Below, one piece after another: positions 7,670-15,246 of a DNA stretch of 18,179 nucleotides. The notes below the pieces were generated by a model, which saw only the letters and a list, made by a program, of their open reading frames with translations, made no database searches and was not told the origin of the DNA. Made by a program: the position numbers and the translations under genes. Within the stretch, counting starts at the first letter, position 1, and the number at the start of each line of letters is the position of its first letter. The stretch is taken from NCBI GenBank assembly GCA_022866645.1, contig JALHUQ010000345.1:1-18179 (forward strand). Reading direction: 5' to 3'. Source of the stretch: Woeseiaceae bacterium (GTDB lineage Bacteria > Pseudomonadota > Gammaproteobacteria > Steroidobacterales > Woeseiaceae).

Positions 7670-8440
7670 CTAGCGAGTGATCGCGAGCCCCTCCAGAGCG
7701 AGTCCGTATGGCAACAGCTCATGAATTTGTCGACGCAACTGTTCAGTCAGCAACAAGCGCGTGTAGCGCCGGTTCATTTCCGGCTGCTGCATGATCTGGC
7801 GAGCAAGCTCCCACGCACGCGGCAATAATTTCTTTTGCGGCAATACCTCGTTGACCAATCCGTATTCCAAGGCCTGATGTGCCCCGATCACCTGGCCCGT
7901 CAACAGGAAATAGCGGCCGCGATTCAGTCCCATGATCATGGGAAACACGACGTGCACACCGTCGCCCGGCACCAATCCGCCCGTATAGTGCGCAGAATCC
8001 TGAAAAGAGGCGTTCTCCGCAGCAAGTACGATATCGCACATCACGGGCAACTCAGCGTGGCGAGCTGCGGGGCCGTTAACCGCACTGATCATCGGTACGT
8101 CGATCGCCAGCAAATTAACAAGCAGCCGATTCGACTCCCAGCCCAGCTCCGCCCATTCATCGGGGGTCTGCTTGTGCGCGGCACGATTGGATTCTGCCTC
8201 AGCGACCGGGCCTGAAAACGCGTCGCCGGTCCCTGTCATGATCACGACCTGGTTTTGCCGGTCCCTTCCAATGTTGAGAAACGCCTCTTCCAGTTCGGCG
8301 TGTGGCTGTCGCCCCCATTGCAGCGGCCCACCATCGGTACCCAGCGTGATCTCCAGGATTCCATCTTCACGACGCATACTGATCGACTCGTATCGGTCGC
8401 AGTAATCATCGAATCGCGTTCTGAGTTCGTCAATATTCAT
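7670..8440 (-). CDS. Crotonase-superfamily hydrolase, 6-oxocamphor hydrolase-like (probable beta-diketone C-C hydrolase)
   Basis: A 256-residue crotonase-fold protein that would be labelled enoyl-CoA hydratase by general homology. It keeps the fold's oxyanion-hole segments (FSGPV at 75-79, NGPAARHAEL at 122-131). The two catalytic Glu of enoyl-CoA hydratases are not evident. Instead His128, His151, Asp160 and Glu250 match His122, His145, Asp154 and Glu244 of Rhodococcus 6-oxocamphor hydrolase, all with the same offset of six, and His47 may stand for its His45. That enzyme cleaves a cyclic beta-diketone by a retro-Claisen reaction without CoA. Reading this gene as a beta-diketone hydrolase follows from those residues and from memory of that family; CoA-ester activity is not excluded. 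It begins 27 bp after the ThDP-enzyme gene, so the two are very likely cotranscribed. Confidence 0.85.
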   Translation of the reverse strand: MNIDELRTRFDDYCDRYESISMRREDGILEITLGTDGGPLQWGRQPHAELEEAFLNIGRDRQNQVVIMTGTGDAFSGPVAEAESNRAAHKQTPDEWAELGWESNRLLVNLLAIDVPMISAVNGPAARHAELPVMCDIVLAAENASFQDSAHYTGGLVPGDGVHVVFPMIMGLNRGRYFLLTGQVIGAHQALEYGLVNEVLPQKKLLPRAWELARQIMQQPEMNRRYTRLLLTEQLRRQIHELLPYGLALEGLAITR

Positions 8441-8467
8441 TTATTGAATGTCCGTTGTTGAACTGAC

Positions 8468-10180
8468 TCAACGTCTTTTTTTCGATGCGCGGATATCCTC
8501 GAGTCCATCGAAAAATGTGACGGGCGGGTATGCGGCAGGATCGGTAATAACATCCAGCACCGTCGTTTCGCCGCATTCCAGTGCTTCACGCAGTGCAGGT
8601 AAATAGTCGCTTGCCTGTTCAATCCGGACACCGCGGCATCCGGTCGCGCGCGCAATCGCCGCATGATCCACGGGAGTGAAGTAACAGGCCGTGCTATGGC
8701 GCCCGAACTTCACATCTTCAGCGTCCTTCTGATACCCCAGGCAACTGTTGTTAAGAACGGTTAACACCAGCGCTGTCTTTCTGCGAGCCGCTGTTTCGAG
8801 TTCGGCCCAGACATGCGCAAACCCGCCATCTCCGACCATGCAGAGCACGGGGCTGTCCGGTCGGGCAACCTTGGCGCCGATCGCAAGTGGAAGGCCCCAG
8901 CCCAGTCCGGCCAGACCGCGCGGCGTTATGTAGCGCATGCCGGCCTTGAGCGACGATGTGTAGCAGGCCATCCAAAGCGTGGCGTAGCTCGCATCGGTGA
9001 CGACAATGGTTTCAGGCGTCAGCACTTTGCGTATGTCGGCTGCCAGTCGCTCGGGCCTGATCGGGGACGCATCCGATTGCTCGAGGGCTGCAATGTCCGC
9101 CGAATGTTTCTTTTTCGCGCCGGCAATCTGATTTTCAATATCGGGCATTCGTGCGCGCCGCCCCTTGAGCTTTTCGTAAATCGCCGCGAGCGTCAGCTTG
9201 GCATCGCCCTTTAGGCGTAACGCCTCGTAGTTGCGACCGATCTCCGCGCTATCGACATCGATATGAATGTAACGCGCGTTCTTCGGATAAAGCGTCCATG
9301 AGTCGGTGCCGTTCTGATTGGTTCGCGTTCCGACCATCAGAATGACATCTGCCTGCTCGATGATCGGTCGCATGTAACGCGTCGGAGACAGCTTGCCGAG
9401 TGCATAGCCGGTCACACCTATTGACAGGGGATGGCTCTCATCGACCACACCTTTTCCCATTACCGTTGTCATCACCGGGATATGGGCATCGCCTTGCAAC
9501 GCCGCGACTTCGGCGCACGCAGCCGAAAGATGAACGCCGCCGCCTGCGACGAGCAGTGGATATTTTGCGCCCGCCAGCAACTCTGCCGCCTCCTCGATTC
9601 GAGCCGGGTCCGCGACAGTGCGGTCCAGCGGGTAAAAACCGAGACTGGACTTGCGCTGCTCGGGAACCGGGATGACCTCCAGCAGCAGGTCGGCCGGCAG
9701 TATCAATGCCACCGGACCGGGCCGGCCGCCGGCAGCATTGGCAAATGCCATATCGATATAGTCGACGACTCGCGACGCCTCGGTGACCCTGCGTACCCAC
9801 TTTGTGCAGCCGCTGAACAGGGCGATATGGTCCAGCTCCTGGAACGCGTTGCGATCCGCTTGCGTCCGCACAACATCCTGCACCAGCGCGACGACCGGCA
9901 CCGATACCTTGAGCGCCTCAGCCAGTCCGGGTACGAGCAAGGTTGCCGCGGGCCCATTCTGCGCGGAGACCACGCCGACCTTTCCGCTCACTCGTGCGTA
10001 GCCATCGGCCATCGCCGCGCCGGCATTTTCGGTCCGGTACATGAACTGCTCGATGTTCCGGTCCTCCGCGGCAAGCAATACGGCTGATGGCAAGGACTGC
10101 GAGAACATCACCTCCACGCCATGCCGAGCCAGGCTGTCTACAATAATTTCAGCGACGCTTTTCTTGCTGGGTGCGGTCAT
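8468..10180 (-). CDS. Thiamine diphosphate-dependent enzyme, acetolactate synthase-like
   Basis: A 570-residue protein with the three-domain layout of acetohydroxyacid synthase, benzoylformate decarboxylase and relatives. The N-terminal PYR domain (about 8-170) carries the cofactor-activating Glu at 51 in YRTENAGAAMADGYAR and an AFQELDH segment (112-118). A central domain (about 195-340) follows, with MVGTRTNQNG and HIDVD as in FAD- or ADP-binding members. The C-terminal PP domain (about 380-560) has the ThDP/Mg motif from GDG (450-452) to NN (477-478). It is unlikely to be the housekeeping biosynthetic enzyme, because no small-subunit gene follows and the neighbours are catabolic. A decarboxylase, lyase or C-C ligase acting on a 2-keto acid or diketone is plausible. 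The crotonase gene follows after 27 bp. A 229-bp gap upstream probably contains its promoter, though I could not define one. Confidence 0.9.
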   Translation of the reverse strand: MTAPSKKSVAEIIVDSLARHGVEVMFSQSLPSAVLLAAEDRNIEQFMYRTENAGAAMADGYARVSGKVGVVSAQNGPAATLLVPGLAEALKVSVPVVALVQDVVRTQADRNAFQELDHIALFSGCTKWVRRVTEASRVVDYIDMAFANAAGGRPGPVALILPADLLLEVIPVPEQRKSSLGFYPLDRTVADPARIEEAAELLAGAKYPLLVAGGGVHLSAACAEVAALQGDAHIPVMTTVMGKGVVDESHPLSIGVTGYALGKLSPTRYMRPIIEQADVILMVGTRTNQNGTDSWTLYPKNARYIHIDVDSAEIGRNYEALRLKGDAKLTLAAIYEKLKGRRARMPDIENQIAGAKKKHSADIAALEQSDASPIRPERLAADIRKVLTPETIVVTDASYATLWMACYTSSLKAGMRYITPRGLAGLGWGLPLAIGAKVARPDSPVLCMVGDGGFAHVWAELETAARRKTALVLTVLNNSCLGYQKDAEDVKFGRHSTACYFTPVDHAAIARATGCRGVRIEQASDYLPALREALECGETTVLDVITDPAAYPPVTFFDGLEDIRASKKRR

Positions 10181-10409
10181 TTACGAGTATTCCCTGATGT
10201 TGTTGCAAGAGTGCCTGTTGGGCGCCACTGCAGGGCGACATCACCATGCAATGAAGATTTCACGTTTGCAGGCACCTCTGTTCTCGTACTCTTACTTCAG
10301 ACATACCTATCATGAATTGAAAAACGCAGCATCGCCAGATTGCGACCAAACCTGGTGGTCCAGTCAACGAAACCGAATTTGCGCTATCTGGTTAGGCCGG
10401 CGCCGCAGA
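10181..10409. other. 229-bp intergenic region upstream of the ThDP-enzyme gene
   Basis: No gene is seen. On the plus strand 10263-10270 reads CGTTTGCA, identical to one half of the LacI-type operator at 4225-4240 but without a matching second half. An inverted repeat GACCA (10344-10348) / TGGTC (10356-10360) is also present. An AGGGA sequence about 11 nt before the ATG at 10180 is the likely ribosome binding site. No clear promoter boxes or terminator could be assigned. Confidence 0.4.
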
Positions 10410-11417
10410 CTACCGGTCACTCCAGTAGTGAATAAAGTGTGCGAGGTCGCTGTTGAACTGGTCTGCAAGCTCCCGGTACGGGAAGTGACCTGCCTGGTTA
10501 TAGGACACCAGTTTCACCTTGTCGTTATTCTCACCTAGCGTGTTGAACAAGCTCAGACAACCCTTCATTTGCGGTATGCGATCTCCGGCGTCCCAGTCGA
10601 GATTATCGTGTTGCCCGCAAACGAGCATGACGGGCAGATTGGGGACACCCTCGTCACGAATCCGTGCCAGCTGGGGTCCCCAATAATCATCGCCAGACTG
10701 CGGCGTACCGGTGACCTTGCGGGATTCGATCGCTTTCCACGCCGGCAGGTTCTTCATGTATTCGGACGCCGCGAAAAATGATTTGTCGAAAGTCGTATCG
10801 CTTCGATACGTCATGGCCTGCATCCAGCAGGACCAGGAGGCCTGCTCATCAGCAATATTGTTGCAGGCTTCGCGCATTATCAGACCCTTGGACAGCGATG
10901 CCGGAGTATGCGGCCCAACCGCAATCAGGGTCAGTGTTGCAACGCGCTCCGGATGTGCCAGTGAAAACAACAGCGCCACGGCGGCGCCGGAGGAGTTCCC
11001 GGCGAGGTGAACCTTGTCGAGTTTCATAGTATCGATAAACTCGAGCAGGAAGCTGACTTCGCGTTCATACGTGAAATCGTCGTCCGGGTAGGCTCCGGTC
11101 ATCCCGTAACCGTATCGGTCCAGTGCGTAAACGTGGAAGTCCTTCGCCAGTCCGTCAACGTTCCTTGCCCACATGTTGGCCGAATTGAAGACCGTCAGGC
11201 GACCACCGTGCAACAGGATCAGGGCGTCGCCCTCACCGGCTTCGTAGTAGCGCACGGTCAGGCCATTCACCTTGCTCAACGTCGCCGACAGGCCGTTAAC
11301 GGCACTCGGCGCGACCGGGTCCGTCTGTGGCTCGCGCGCCAGGGCGCTTCGGTCCAGACCCGAGGCCGCACACAGCAGAACCAGCAGCAGCAGCCAGGCA
11401 CGGCACGGGTTGCACAC
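10410..11417 (-). CDS. Secreted alpha/beta hydrolase
   Basis: A 335-residue alpha/beta-hydrolase fold protein with an N-terminal Sec signal (hydrophobic residues 8-20, probable cleavage after SALA near 28), so it should act in the periplasm. The fold's landmarks are complete: oxyanion HGG (70-72), nucleophile elbow GNSSG with Ser142, acid Asp271 in CGQHDNLD, and His311 in QAGHFPYRE. The core resembles meta-cleavage-product hydrolases and esterases of the MhpC/BphD type, which normally are cytoplasmic. The start is a GTG at 11417, 6 nt after the stop codon of the propeller gene and without an evident ribosome binding site, which suggests translational coupling. It probably hydrolyses an ester, lactone or C-C bond in the imported compound. 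Substrate unknown. Confidence 0.9.
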   Translation of the reverse strand: MCNPCRAWLLLLVLLCAASGLDRSALAREPQTDPVAPSAVNGLSATLSKVNGLTVRYYEAGEGDALILLHGGRLTVFNSANMWARNVDGLAKDFHVYALDRYGYGMTGAYPDDDFTYEREVSFLLEFIDTMKLDKVHLAGNSSGAAVALLFSLAHPERVATLTLIAVGPHTPASLSKGLIMREACNNIADEQASWSCWMQAMTYRSDTTFDKSFFAASEYMKNLPAWKAIESRKVTGTPQSGDDYWGPQLARIRDEGVPNLPVMLVCGQHDNLDWDAGDRIPQMKGCLSLFNTLGENNDKVKLVSYNQAGHFPYRELADQFNSDLAHFIHYWSDR

Positions 11418-11423
11418 GGCGGG

Positions 11424-13037
11424 CTAAACGTTCCAGCCGCGATTGCCGTGCGGTACCGTCCAGCGCTCGACTTTTTGCGCGCTTAACACCGGCTCGCCAA
11501 GTGCGGGACACGACAGGCAGTAGTTACCAGCGTGGGTGCCGAACCAGATCAGGTTCCGGTCCCACTCAATGAATACGGTCTCGGCATCGCCACGGCGCCA
11601 GCTGTCGTAGGCCTCGATCTCACCGCCACGCGGTGGCAGGAACCAGGCCACTTCACGGGGTTTGGCCGGGTTCGAAATATCGGTGATGCGAATACCGGCG
11701 TTGAAATGCGTCGTCGCAATAATATTCGGTTTCGATGCGCCTGGCGCGATGAATGCCTGCGAATTATGCGTACCGAAGCGTCCTCGCGATAAACAGAAAT
11801 CATCGTATGGCGCATCTTCGGGAGGCGATGGTCGACGAAACAAACCAATAATTTCCGGCTTGCTCGGATCGCTCACATCGATCACCTGTACTGCCTTGAA
11901 TGGCTCACGGCAGTCCGGCTCGATGGTTTCGGGTACGCCGACAAGAATATTTGTAAATTTGCCGGCAGCGTCGACAACCGGGAAAACCGTATGATACGGA
12001 ATGCCGCCAATACTTTCGTAATCCCACATCAACTGGCTCAGCGGTTTGGGGTTTTTGATATCGCTAAGATCAAAGGTCAGCATGCCGAAGTGGCCGAATC
12101 CGCCATAGCCTAATTTGCCACCATCTTCCACGCGAACGGGGACGCTCGGTGCACCATGGGAAGAGGTCCACGCAGCGTGGTCACCGGCGAACCAGTATTT
12201 CTTGTAGGCATTCTCCTCACCAAGCAGTTGTCCGGGTATGTGATAACGGGATACTTCTTTGAGGTTTGCCGGGTCGGACATATCAACGATCATGAGCCCG
12301 TTGCCCGAGGCACGCTGGGGATTTTCCATGCGGAATTGATCGGACCAGCCGGCGTCCAGGTAAGCATAACGACCACCGTCGTAGTAGTTGTGATGTGTGC
12401 CGCTGCCGGTCTCCCCGGTACTGAACTGACCCAATAATTTGGGGTTGCCCGGATCAGTGACATCGTGCGTGCTGACACCGCGCAAGCCCGTGTAGCTCAC
12501 TGACTTGCGGTAAACCTCATCATGCCAGCGTCCATGCGGATGTCCGGGACCGGCGCCTGTCAGCGGCTCGCCATGCGTTTCCATGAAGATCCACTTGCCG
12601 GTGGATTCCTGGAACGATACCGTGCCGCGCATGCGTTTGCCGATTTCGATGTTCTTCGGTTTGCGTGGATTACTGATGTCCAGCCAGCCATTTTCGCTCG
12701 CCAGCATTCGCTGCGAACCGTGCGCCCACATGGTCATGAGCGGTTCGCCGCTGGAGAGCTGCGGTCCTTCAAGGTAAGAGATGATCTGCATATTGCTGAT
12801 GTACTGGTTGCGATCAAGGAAATTGAGCGCACCCATTGGCAGGCGGAATGGCACCCCACCGCCTTCCTCCATAATGCCGGAGTACTGTGCTCGCGCGCCC
12901 ATCGACCCCGCCAGCCCCACCAGCGCCGCACTGGCACCGCCAGCGATGACCTGTCGTCGACTCAAGCTCGCCGGTTTGGCTGCTGAATCGTCGTCATTCC
13001 CGATAACTGATTCTGAATCCTGACGGAACTTGGACAT
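11424..13037 (-). CDS. Tat-exported LVIVD-type beta-propeller protein
   Basis: A 537-residue protein with a twin-arginine signal: SRRQVIAGGASAALVGLAGS, Arg27-Arg28, with a probable cleavage after GARA near residue 50. It should therefore be folded in the cytoplasm, perhaps around a cofactor or metal, and then exported. The mature part repeats LVIVD-like blades: LDISNPRKPKNIEIG, THDVTDPGNPKLLGQ, IVDMSDPANLKEVSR, FDLSDIKNPKPLSQ, VIDVSDPSKPEIIGL and ITDISNPAKPREVAW, a beta-propeller of about six or seven blades. His-rich stretches occur (GPGHPHGRWHDE, GTHHNYY). LVIVD proteins have no settled enzymatic function. A GAGGTG ribosome binding site lies 4 nt before the ATG. It is first in an operon with the secreted hydrolase, driven by a promoter overlapped by a LacI-type operator. 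Confidence 0.85.
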   Translation of the reverse strand: MSKFRQDSESVIGNDDDSAAKPASLSRRQVIAGGASAALVGLAGSMGARAQYSGIMEEGGGVPFRLPMGALNFLDRNQYISNMQIISYLEGPQLSSGEPLMTMWAHGSQRMLASENGWLDISNPRKPKNIEIGKRMRGTVSFQESTGKWIFMETHGEPLTGAGPGHPHGRWHDEVYRKSVSYTGLRGVSTHDVTDPGNPKLLGQFSTGETGSGTHHNYYDGGRYAYLDAGWSDQFRMENPQRASGNGLMIVDMSDPANLKEVSRYHIPGQLLGEENAYKKYWFAGDHAAWTSSHGAPSVPVRVEDGGKLGYGGFGHFGMLTFDLSDIKNPKPLSQLMWDYESIGGIPYHTVFPVVDAAGKFTNILVGVPETIEPDCREPFKAVQVIDVSDPSKPEIIGLFRRPSPPEDAPYDDFCLSRGRFGTHNSQAFIAPGASKPNIIATTHFNAGIRITDISNPAKPREVAWFLPPRGGEIEAYDSWRRGDAETVFIEWDRNLIWFGTHAGNYCLSCPALGEPVLSAQKVERWTVPHGNRGWNV

Positions 13038-13108
13038 AACTCACCTCGTGTATTTACCCTGCGTGATGCGACCCGATCTGGCTGTTGGTCTTGCCGCTTG
13101 CCGGTCTC

Positions 13109-13124
13109 TGCAAAAATAATTGCA
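13109..13124. promoter_or_regulatory. Possible weak second LacI-type site
   Basis: TGCAAAAATAATTGCA keeps the TGCAA...TTGCA ends of the operator at 13187-13200 but its centre is AT and only six of eight pairs are symmetric. Its centre is 77 bp from that of the stronger site, close to seven helical turns, and it would lie just downstream of the predicted transcription start. It may be an auxiliary site for a DNA loop or just AT-rich chance. Confidence 0.3.
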
Positions 13125-13162
13125 ATCACCTCAGCTGATTTGCCACGACAAGCAGCTGACCC

Positions 13163-13191
13163 AGAATACTCACTAGTCCATTGAACTGCAA
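13163..13191 (-). promoter_or_regulatory. Predicted promoter of the propeller/hydrolase operon
   Basis: On the minus strand TTGCAG (13191-13186) and TATTCT (13168-13163) are separated by exactly 17 bp, a good sigma70 pair. The transcription start would be near 13156, giving a leader of about 120 nt before the ATG at 13037. The -35 box overlaps the LacI-type palindrome at 13187-13200, so bound repressor should block RNA polymerase. Boxes seen directly, activity inferred. Confidence 0.6.
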
Positions 13192-13200
13192 TCGATTGCA
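13187..13200. promoter_or_regulatory. LacI-family operator over the -35 box of the propeller/hydrolase operon
   Basis: TGCAATCGATTGCA is a perfect 14-bp palindrome with central CG. Over 16 bp it shares 12 positions with the operator upstream of the TonB receptor (4225-4240). It lies 110 bp downstream of the end of the LacI-family gene and on the -35 box of the next operon. This is the expected place for a local repressor's site. Confidence 0.75.
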
Positions 13201-13227
13201 AGACTTTCTTTTTCGCTCCGAAATTGA

Positions 13228-13244
13228 CGGCTGGCCGTTAGCCG
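13228..13244 (-). terminator. Possible weak terminator after the LacI-family gene
   Basis: CGGCT (13228-13232) and AGCCG (13240-13244) form a 5-bp stem with a 7-nt loop, followed on the minus strand by TCAATTTCGG. The stem is short and the T-tract poor, so it is only a candidate end for the LacI transcript, upstream of the propeller-operon promoter. Confidence 0.25.
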
Positions 13245-13309
13245 GGCAGACCAATTAGCCCAAAATTCGCAGTCGATAAATCAGGCACGTGCTACTGCCT
13301 CAGCGCAAT

Positions 13310-14338
13310 TTACCGATACGCCACCGCTGTCGAATTTCGAATGACCAGGCGTGGCTGCATTCTGAGAACTGCGGGCCCGTTGCTTTCACCCCGAATGATG
13401 TCAAGCAGGGTTTTTGTTGCCTGTGACCCCATTTCGTATTTTGGCACCAGGACCGTAGTCAACGCAGGGCTCATGCGCTCGAGGAACAGGATGTCGTCGT
13501 AGCCACTAATCGAAATATTCTCCGGGACCAGCAAGCCTATTTCCCGCATCGCGTCCATACAGCCAAGTGCAAGCAGATCATTACCAGCGACAATAGCCGT
13601 GAATCTGTTATTCCGGGCAAGCAGCTTCCTGAATGCGCGGCGGCCTTCTTCGATCGTGAACTTTTCGGTGGTTTCGACAAGGTCCGATGGCAAATTGTGA
13701 ATACGCAGGTAATCCGATAAGGCTTTGGCGCGGTGAAAGCCGGTCGACGTGTGTTGAGGACCCGCGATATGTGCAATGTGCGTATGTTTAAGACTGATCA
13801 GGTGATCCAGTACCGAACGGACGCCGAAATCCTCATCGATAACCACAGCATTGACATCACCACGATCAACCGTACGATTTATCAGAACGAACGGGATATC
13901 GTTCTCGATACATTCTTCAACGATCGGGTCATTACGCCGCGCGGTAGCAATGATCAGACCATCGATCGAGCGCCCTTGCATCATTCTGAGCGCGTCGCGT
14001 TCCTTTACTTCCTCATCATCGGTATTCGCCGTGATGACGGTGAAGCCTGCTGCTTCGGCCGTATCCTGGATACCACGAATGATAGGGGGAAACACCGGGT
14101 TCATCAGATCCGGGACCAGTACACCTACGGCGAAGGAGCGGTTCTGCTTCAGCGATGAGGCTACGATGTTCGGATAGTAGCCAAGCTTTTTCGCCGCCCT
14201 TTCAACTTTCTTTACAACGGCGGGCGATATCTGGTCTCGCTTGGTGGGGCTCAGGGCCCGCGAGACGGTAGAGTGATGCACGTCAACCAGGTCCGCGACA
14301 TCACGGATGGTCACCTTTCTTTTCACCTTGCGTATCAT
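13310..14338 (-). CDS. LacI/GalR-family transcriptional regulator
   Basis: A 342-residue regulator of standard family length. The N-terminal helix-turn-helix (about 9-28: VTIRDVADLVDVHHSTVSRAL) and the hinge (YYPNIVASSLKQNRS, about 54-68) are complete, including the hinge Leu that inserts into the central CG of operators. The rest is a two-lobed periplasmic-binding-protein-like sensor (VGVLVPDLMNPVF, DGLIIATARRNDPIV, NRTVDRGDVNAVVID, AIVAGNDLLALGCMDAMREIGL, ISGYDDILFLERMSPALTTV), which should bind a small inducer. Two palindromes of LacI type, upstream of the TonB receptor and of the adjacent propeller operon, are its likely targets. It starts 123 bp after the GST gene. No clear ribosome binding site precedes the ATG. 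Most relatives sense sugars, but here the neighbours suggest a different pathway compound. Confidence 0.95.
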   Translation of the reverse strand: MIRKVKRKVTIRDVADLVDVHHSTVSRALSPTKRDQISPAVVKKVERAAKKLGYYPNIVASSLKQNRSFAVGVLVPDLMNPVFPPIIRGIQDTAEAAGFTVITANTDDEEVKERDALRMMQGRSIDGLIIATARRNDPIVEECIENDIPFVLINRTVDRGDVNAVVIDEDFGVRSVLDHLISLKHTHIAHIAGPQHTSTGFHRAKALSDYLRIHNLPSDLVETTEKFTIEEGRRAFRKLLARNNRFTAIVAGNDLLALGCMDAMREIGLLVPENISISGYDDILFLERMSPALTTVLVPKYEMGSQATKTLLDIIRGESNGPAVLRMQPRLVIRNSTAVAYR

Positions 14339-14461
14339 GCGATCATCGTTGTTGAGGTTCAGGACTCTCGACGAAAAGCTTCGTGTCTCGTTTGGACACC
14401 GAAAAGAAAGACGCGGGTCTGCCAGGACTGTGCCGGCGTTGCCGGTCCCTTAGCAAGTTCC

Positions 14462-15205
14462 TCATGCCTGAATATCCGGGTATTGCTCCGATAGCAGCGA
14501 GCCGAAATAAAATGTTTTTTGCAGAGCATCTCGCTGCAAGAAACGGGAATACCATTCCGCGACCTCGTCGCAATCAGCCCACAATCGACTTAAACCTATG
14601 TCATTCAGTCGCACCATAACCGGAATGATGCAGATATCGGCCAGGCTGAAATCGCCAAGTAACCACGGCCTCCCGTCCTGCATTTGTAACTGCATGCGTT
14701 CTACCGTCATCCGCAGACGCGCCTCTGCCTGTTTCATCTCCGCGTCGCTATAGCCGGTACGGCCCATCTTCAGGAAAAAGTCCTTTCGCAACGGCTTCGA
14801 CTCGCCAAACGCAATGAACTCCTCCTCAGTCATTTTCTGAAAGTGTCGCAAAAATACCTTGTTGTAAGACGGCACTCGTACCGCCGGCGCCGGCACTTCT
14901 TCGGAAAACCGCATCCATTCACGCATGTGTGCACGACCAGCCGCGGTTGCCGGGCTAAGTGACACGTCGGGGAACAGGTCTTCCAGGTATTCGATGATGA
15001 CGGACGAGTCAACAATGACTTCGTTGTCATGAACCAGCGTGGGCACGACCCCGTTCGGATTGAGCTGCTTGTATTCCGACGTAAGCTGATCGCCTTTGAA
15101 CAGATCGAGCTTTATCTCGGAGAATTCCAGCCCCTTTTCCCACAGGCAAATGCGTACCTTCTGACTGCAGGTAGACTGTGGTGCATTGTAGAGAACGAGG
15201 GACAA
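14462..15205 (-). CDS. Glutathione S-transferase family protein, beta-etherase (LigF)-like
   Basis: A 247-residue cytoplasmic GST. The N-terminal thioredoxin-like domain (1-80) starts MSLVLYNAPQSTCSQKVRI, with Ser11 or Cys13 as the catalytic-position residue. It has the cis-Pro loop NGVVPTL (Pro55) and the glutathione gamma-Glu-binding DSS (66-68) in VDSSVIIEYLEDLFPD. The helical C-terminal domain (about 90-240) contains FSLADICIIP. Segments such as WEKGLEFSEIKLD and the MTEEEF stretch followed by a long insertion resemble LigF of Sphingobium, which cleaves aryl-ether bonds of lignin dimers with glutathione; this is recognition from memory. The start is a TTG at 15205, chosen because beta-strand 1 begins there and GGGAGAG lies just upstream. 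It follows the DctM gene by 41 bp, so it is probably the last gene of the TRAP operon. Other thiol-dependent reactions are possible. Confidence 0.88.
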   Translation of the reverse strand: MSLVLYNAPQSTCSQKVRICLWEKGLEFSEIKLDLFKGDQLTSEYKQLNPNGVVPTLVHDNEVIVDSSVIIEYLEDLFPDVSLSPATAAGRAHMREWMRFSEEVPAPAVRVPSYNKVFLRHFQKMTEEEFIAFGESKPLRKDFFLKMGRTGYSDAEMKQAEARLRMTVERMQLQMQDGRPWLLGDFSLADICIIPVMVRLNDIGLSRLWADCDEVAEWYSRFLQRDALQKTFYFGSLLSEQYPDIQA

Positions 15206-15209
15206 AGTA

Positions 15210-15216
15210 CTCTCCC
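15210..15216 (-). promoter_or_regulatory. Ribosome binding site fixing the TTG start of the GST gene
   Basis: GGGAGAG on the minus strand, 4 nt before the TTG at 15205 (6 nt counted from the GGAG core). It supports the TTG as the real start. Confidence 0.7.
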
Positions 15217-15246
15217 AGCGTCAATTAAGCTGGAACGGCGATCAGC

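Noticed and set aside
14444..14456. Hairpin CCGGC/GCCGG after the GST gene
   Set aside because: Stem of five pairs with no T-tract after it; not convincing as a terminator.
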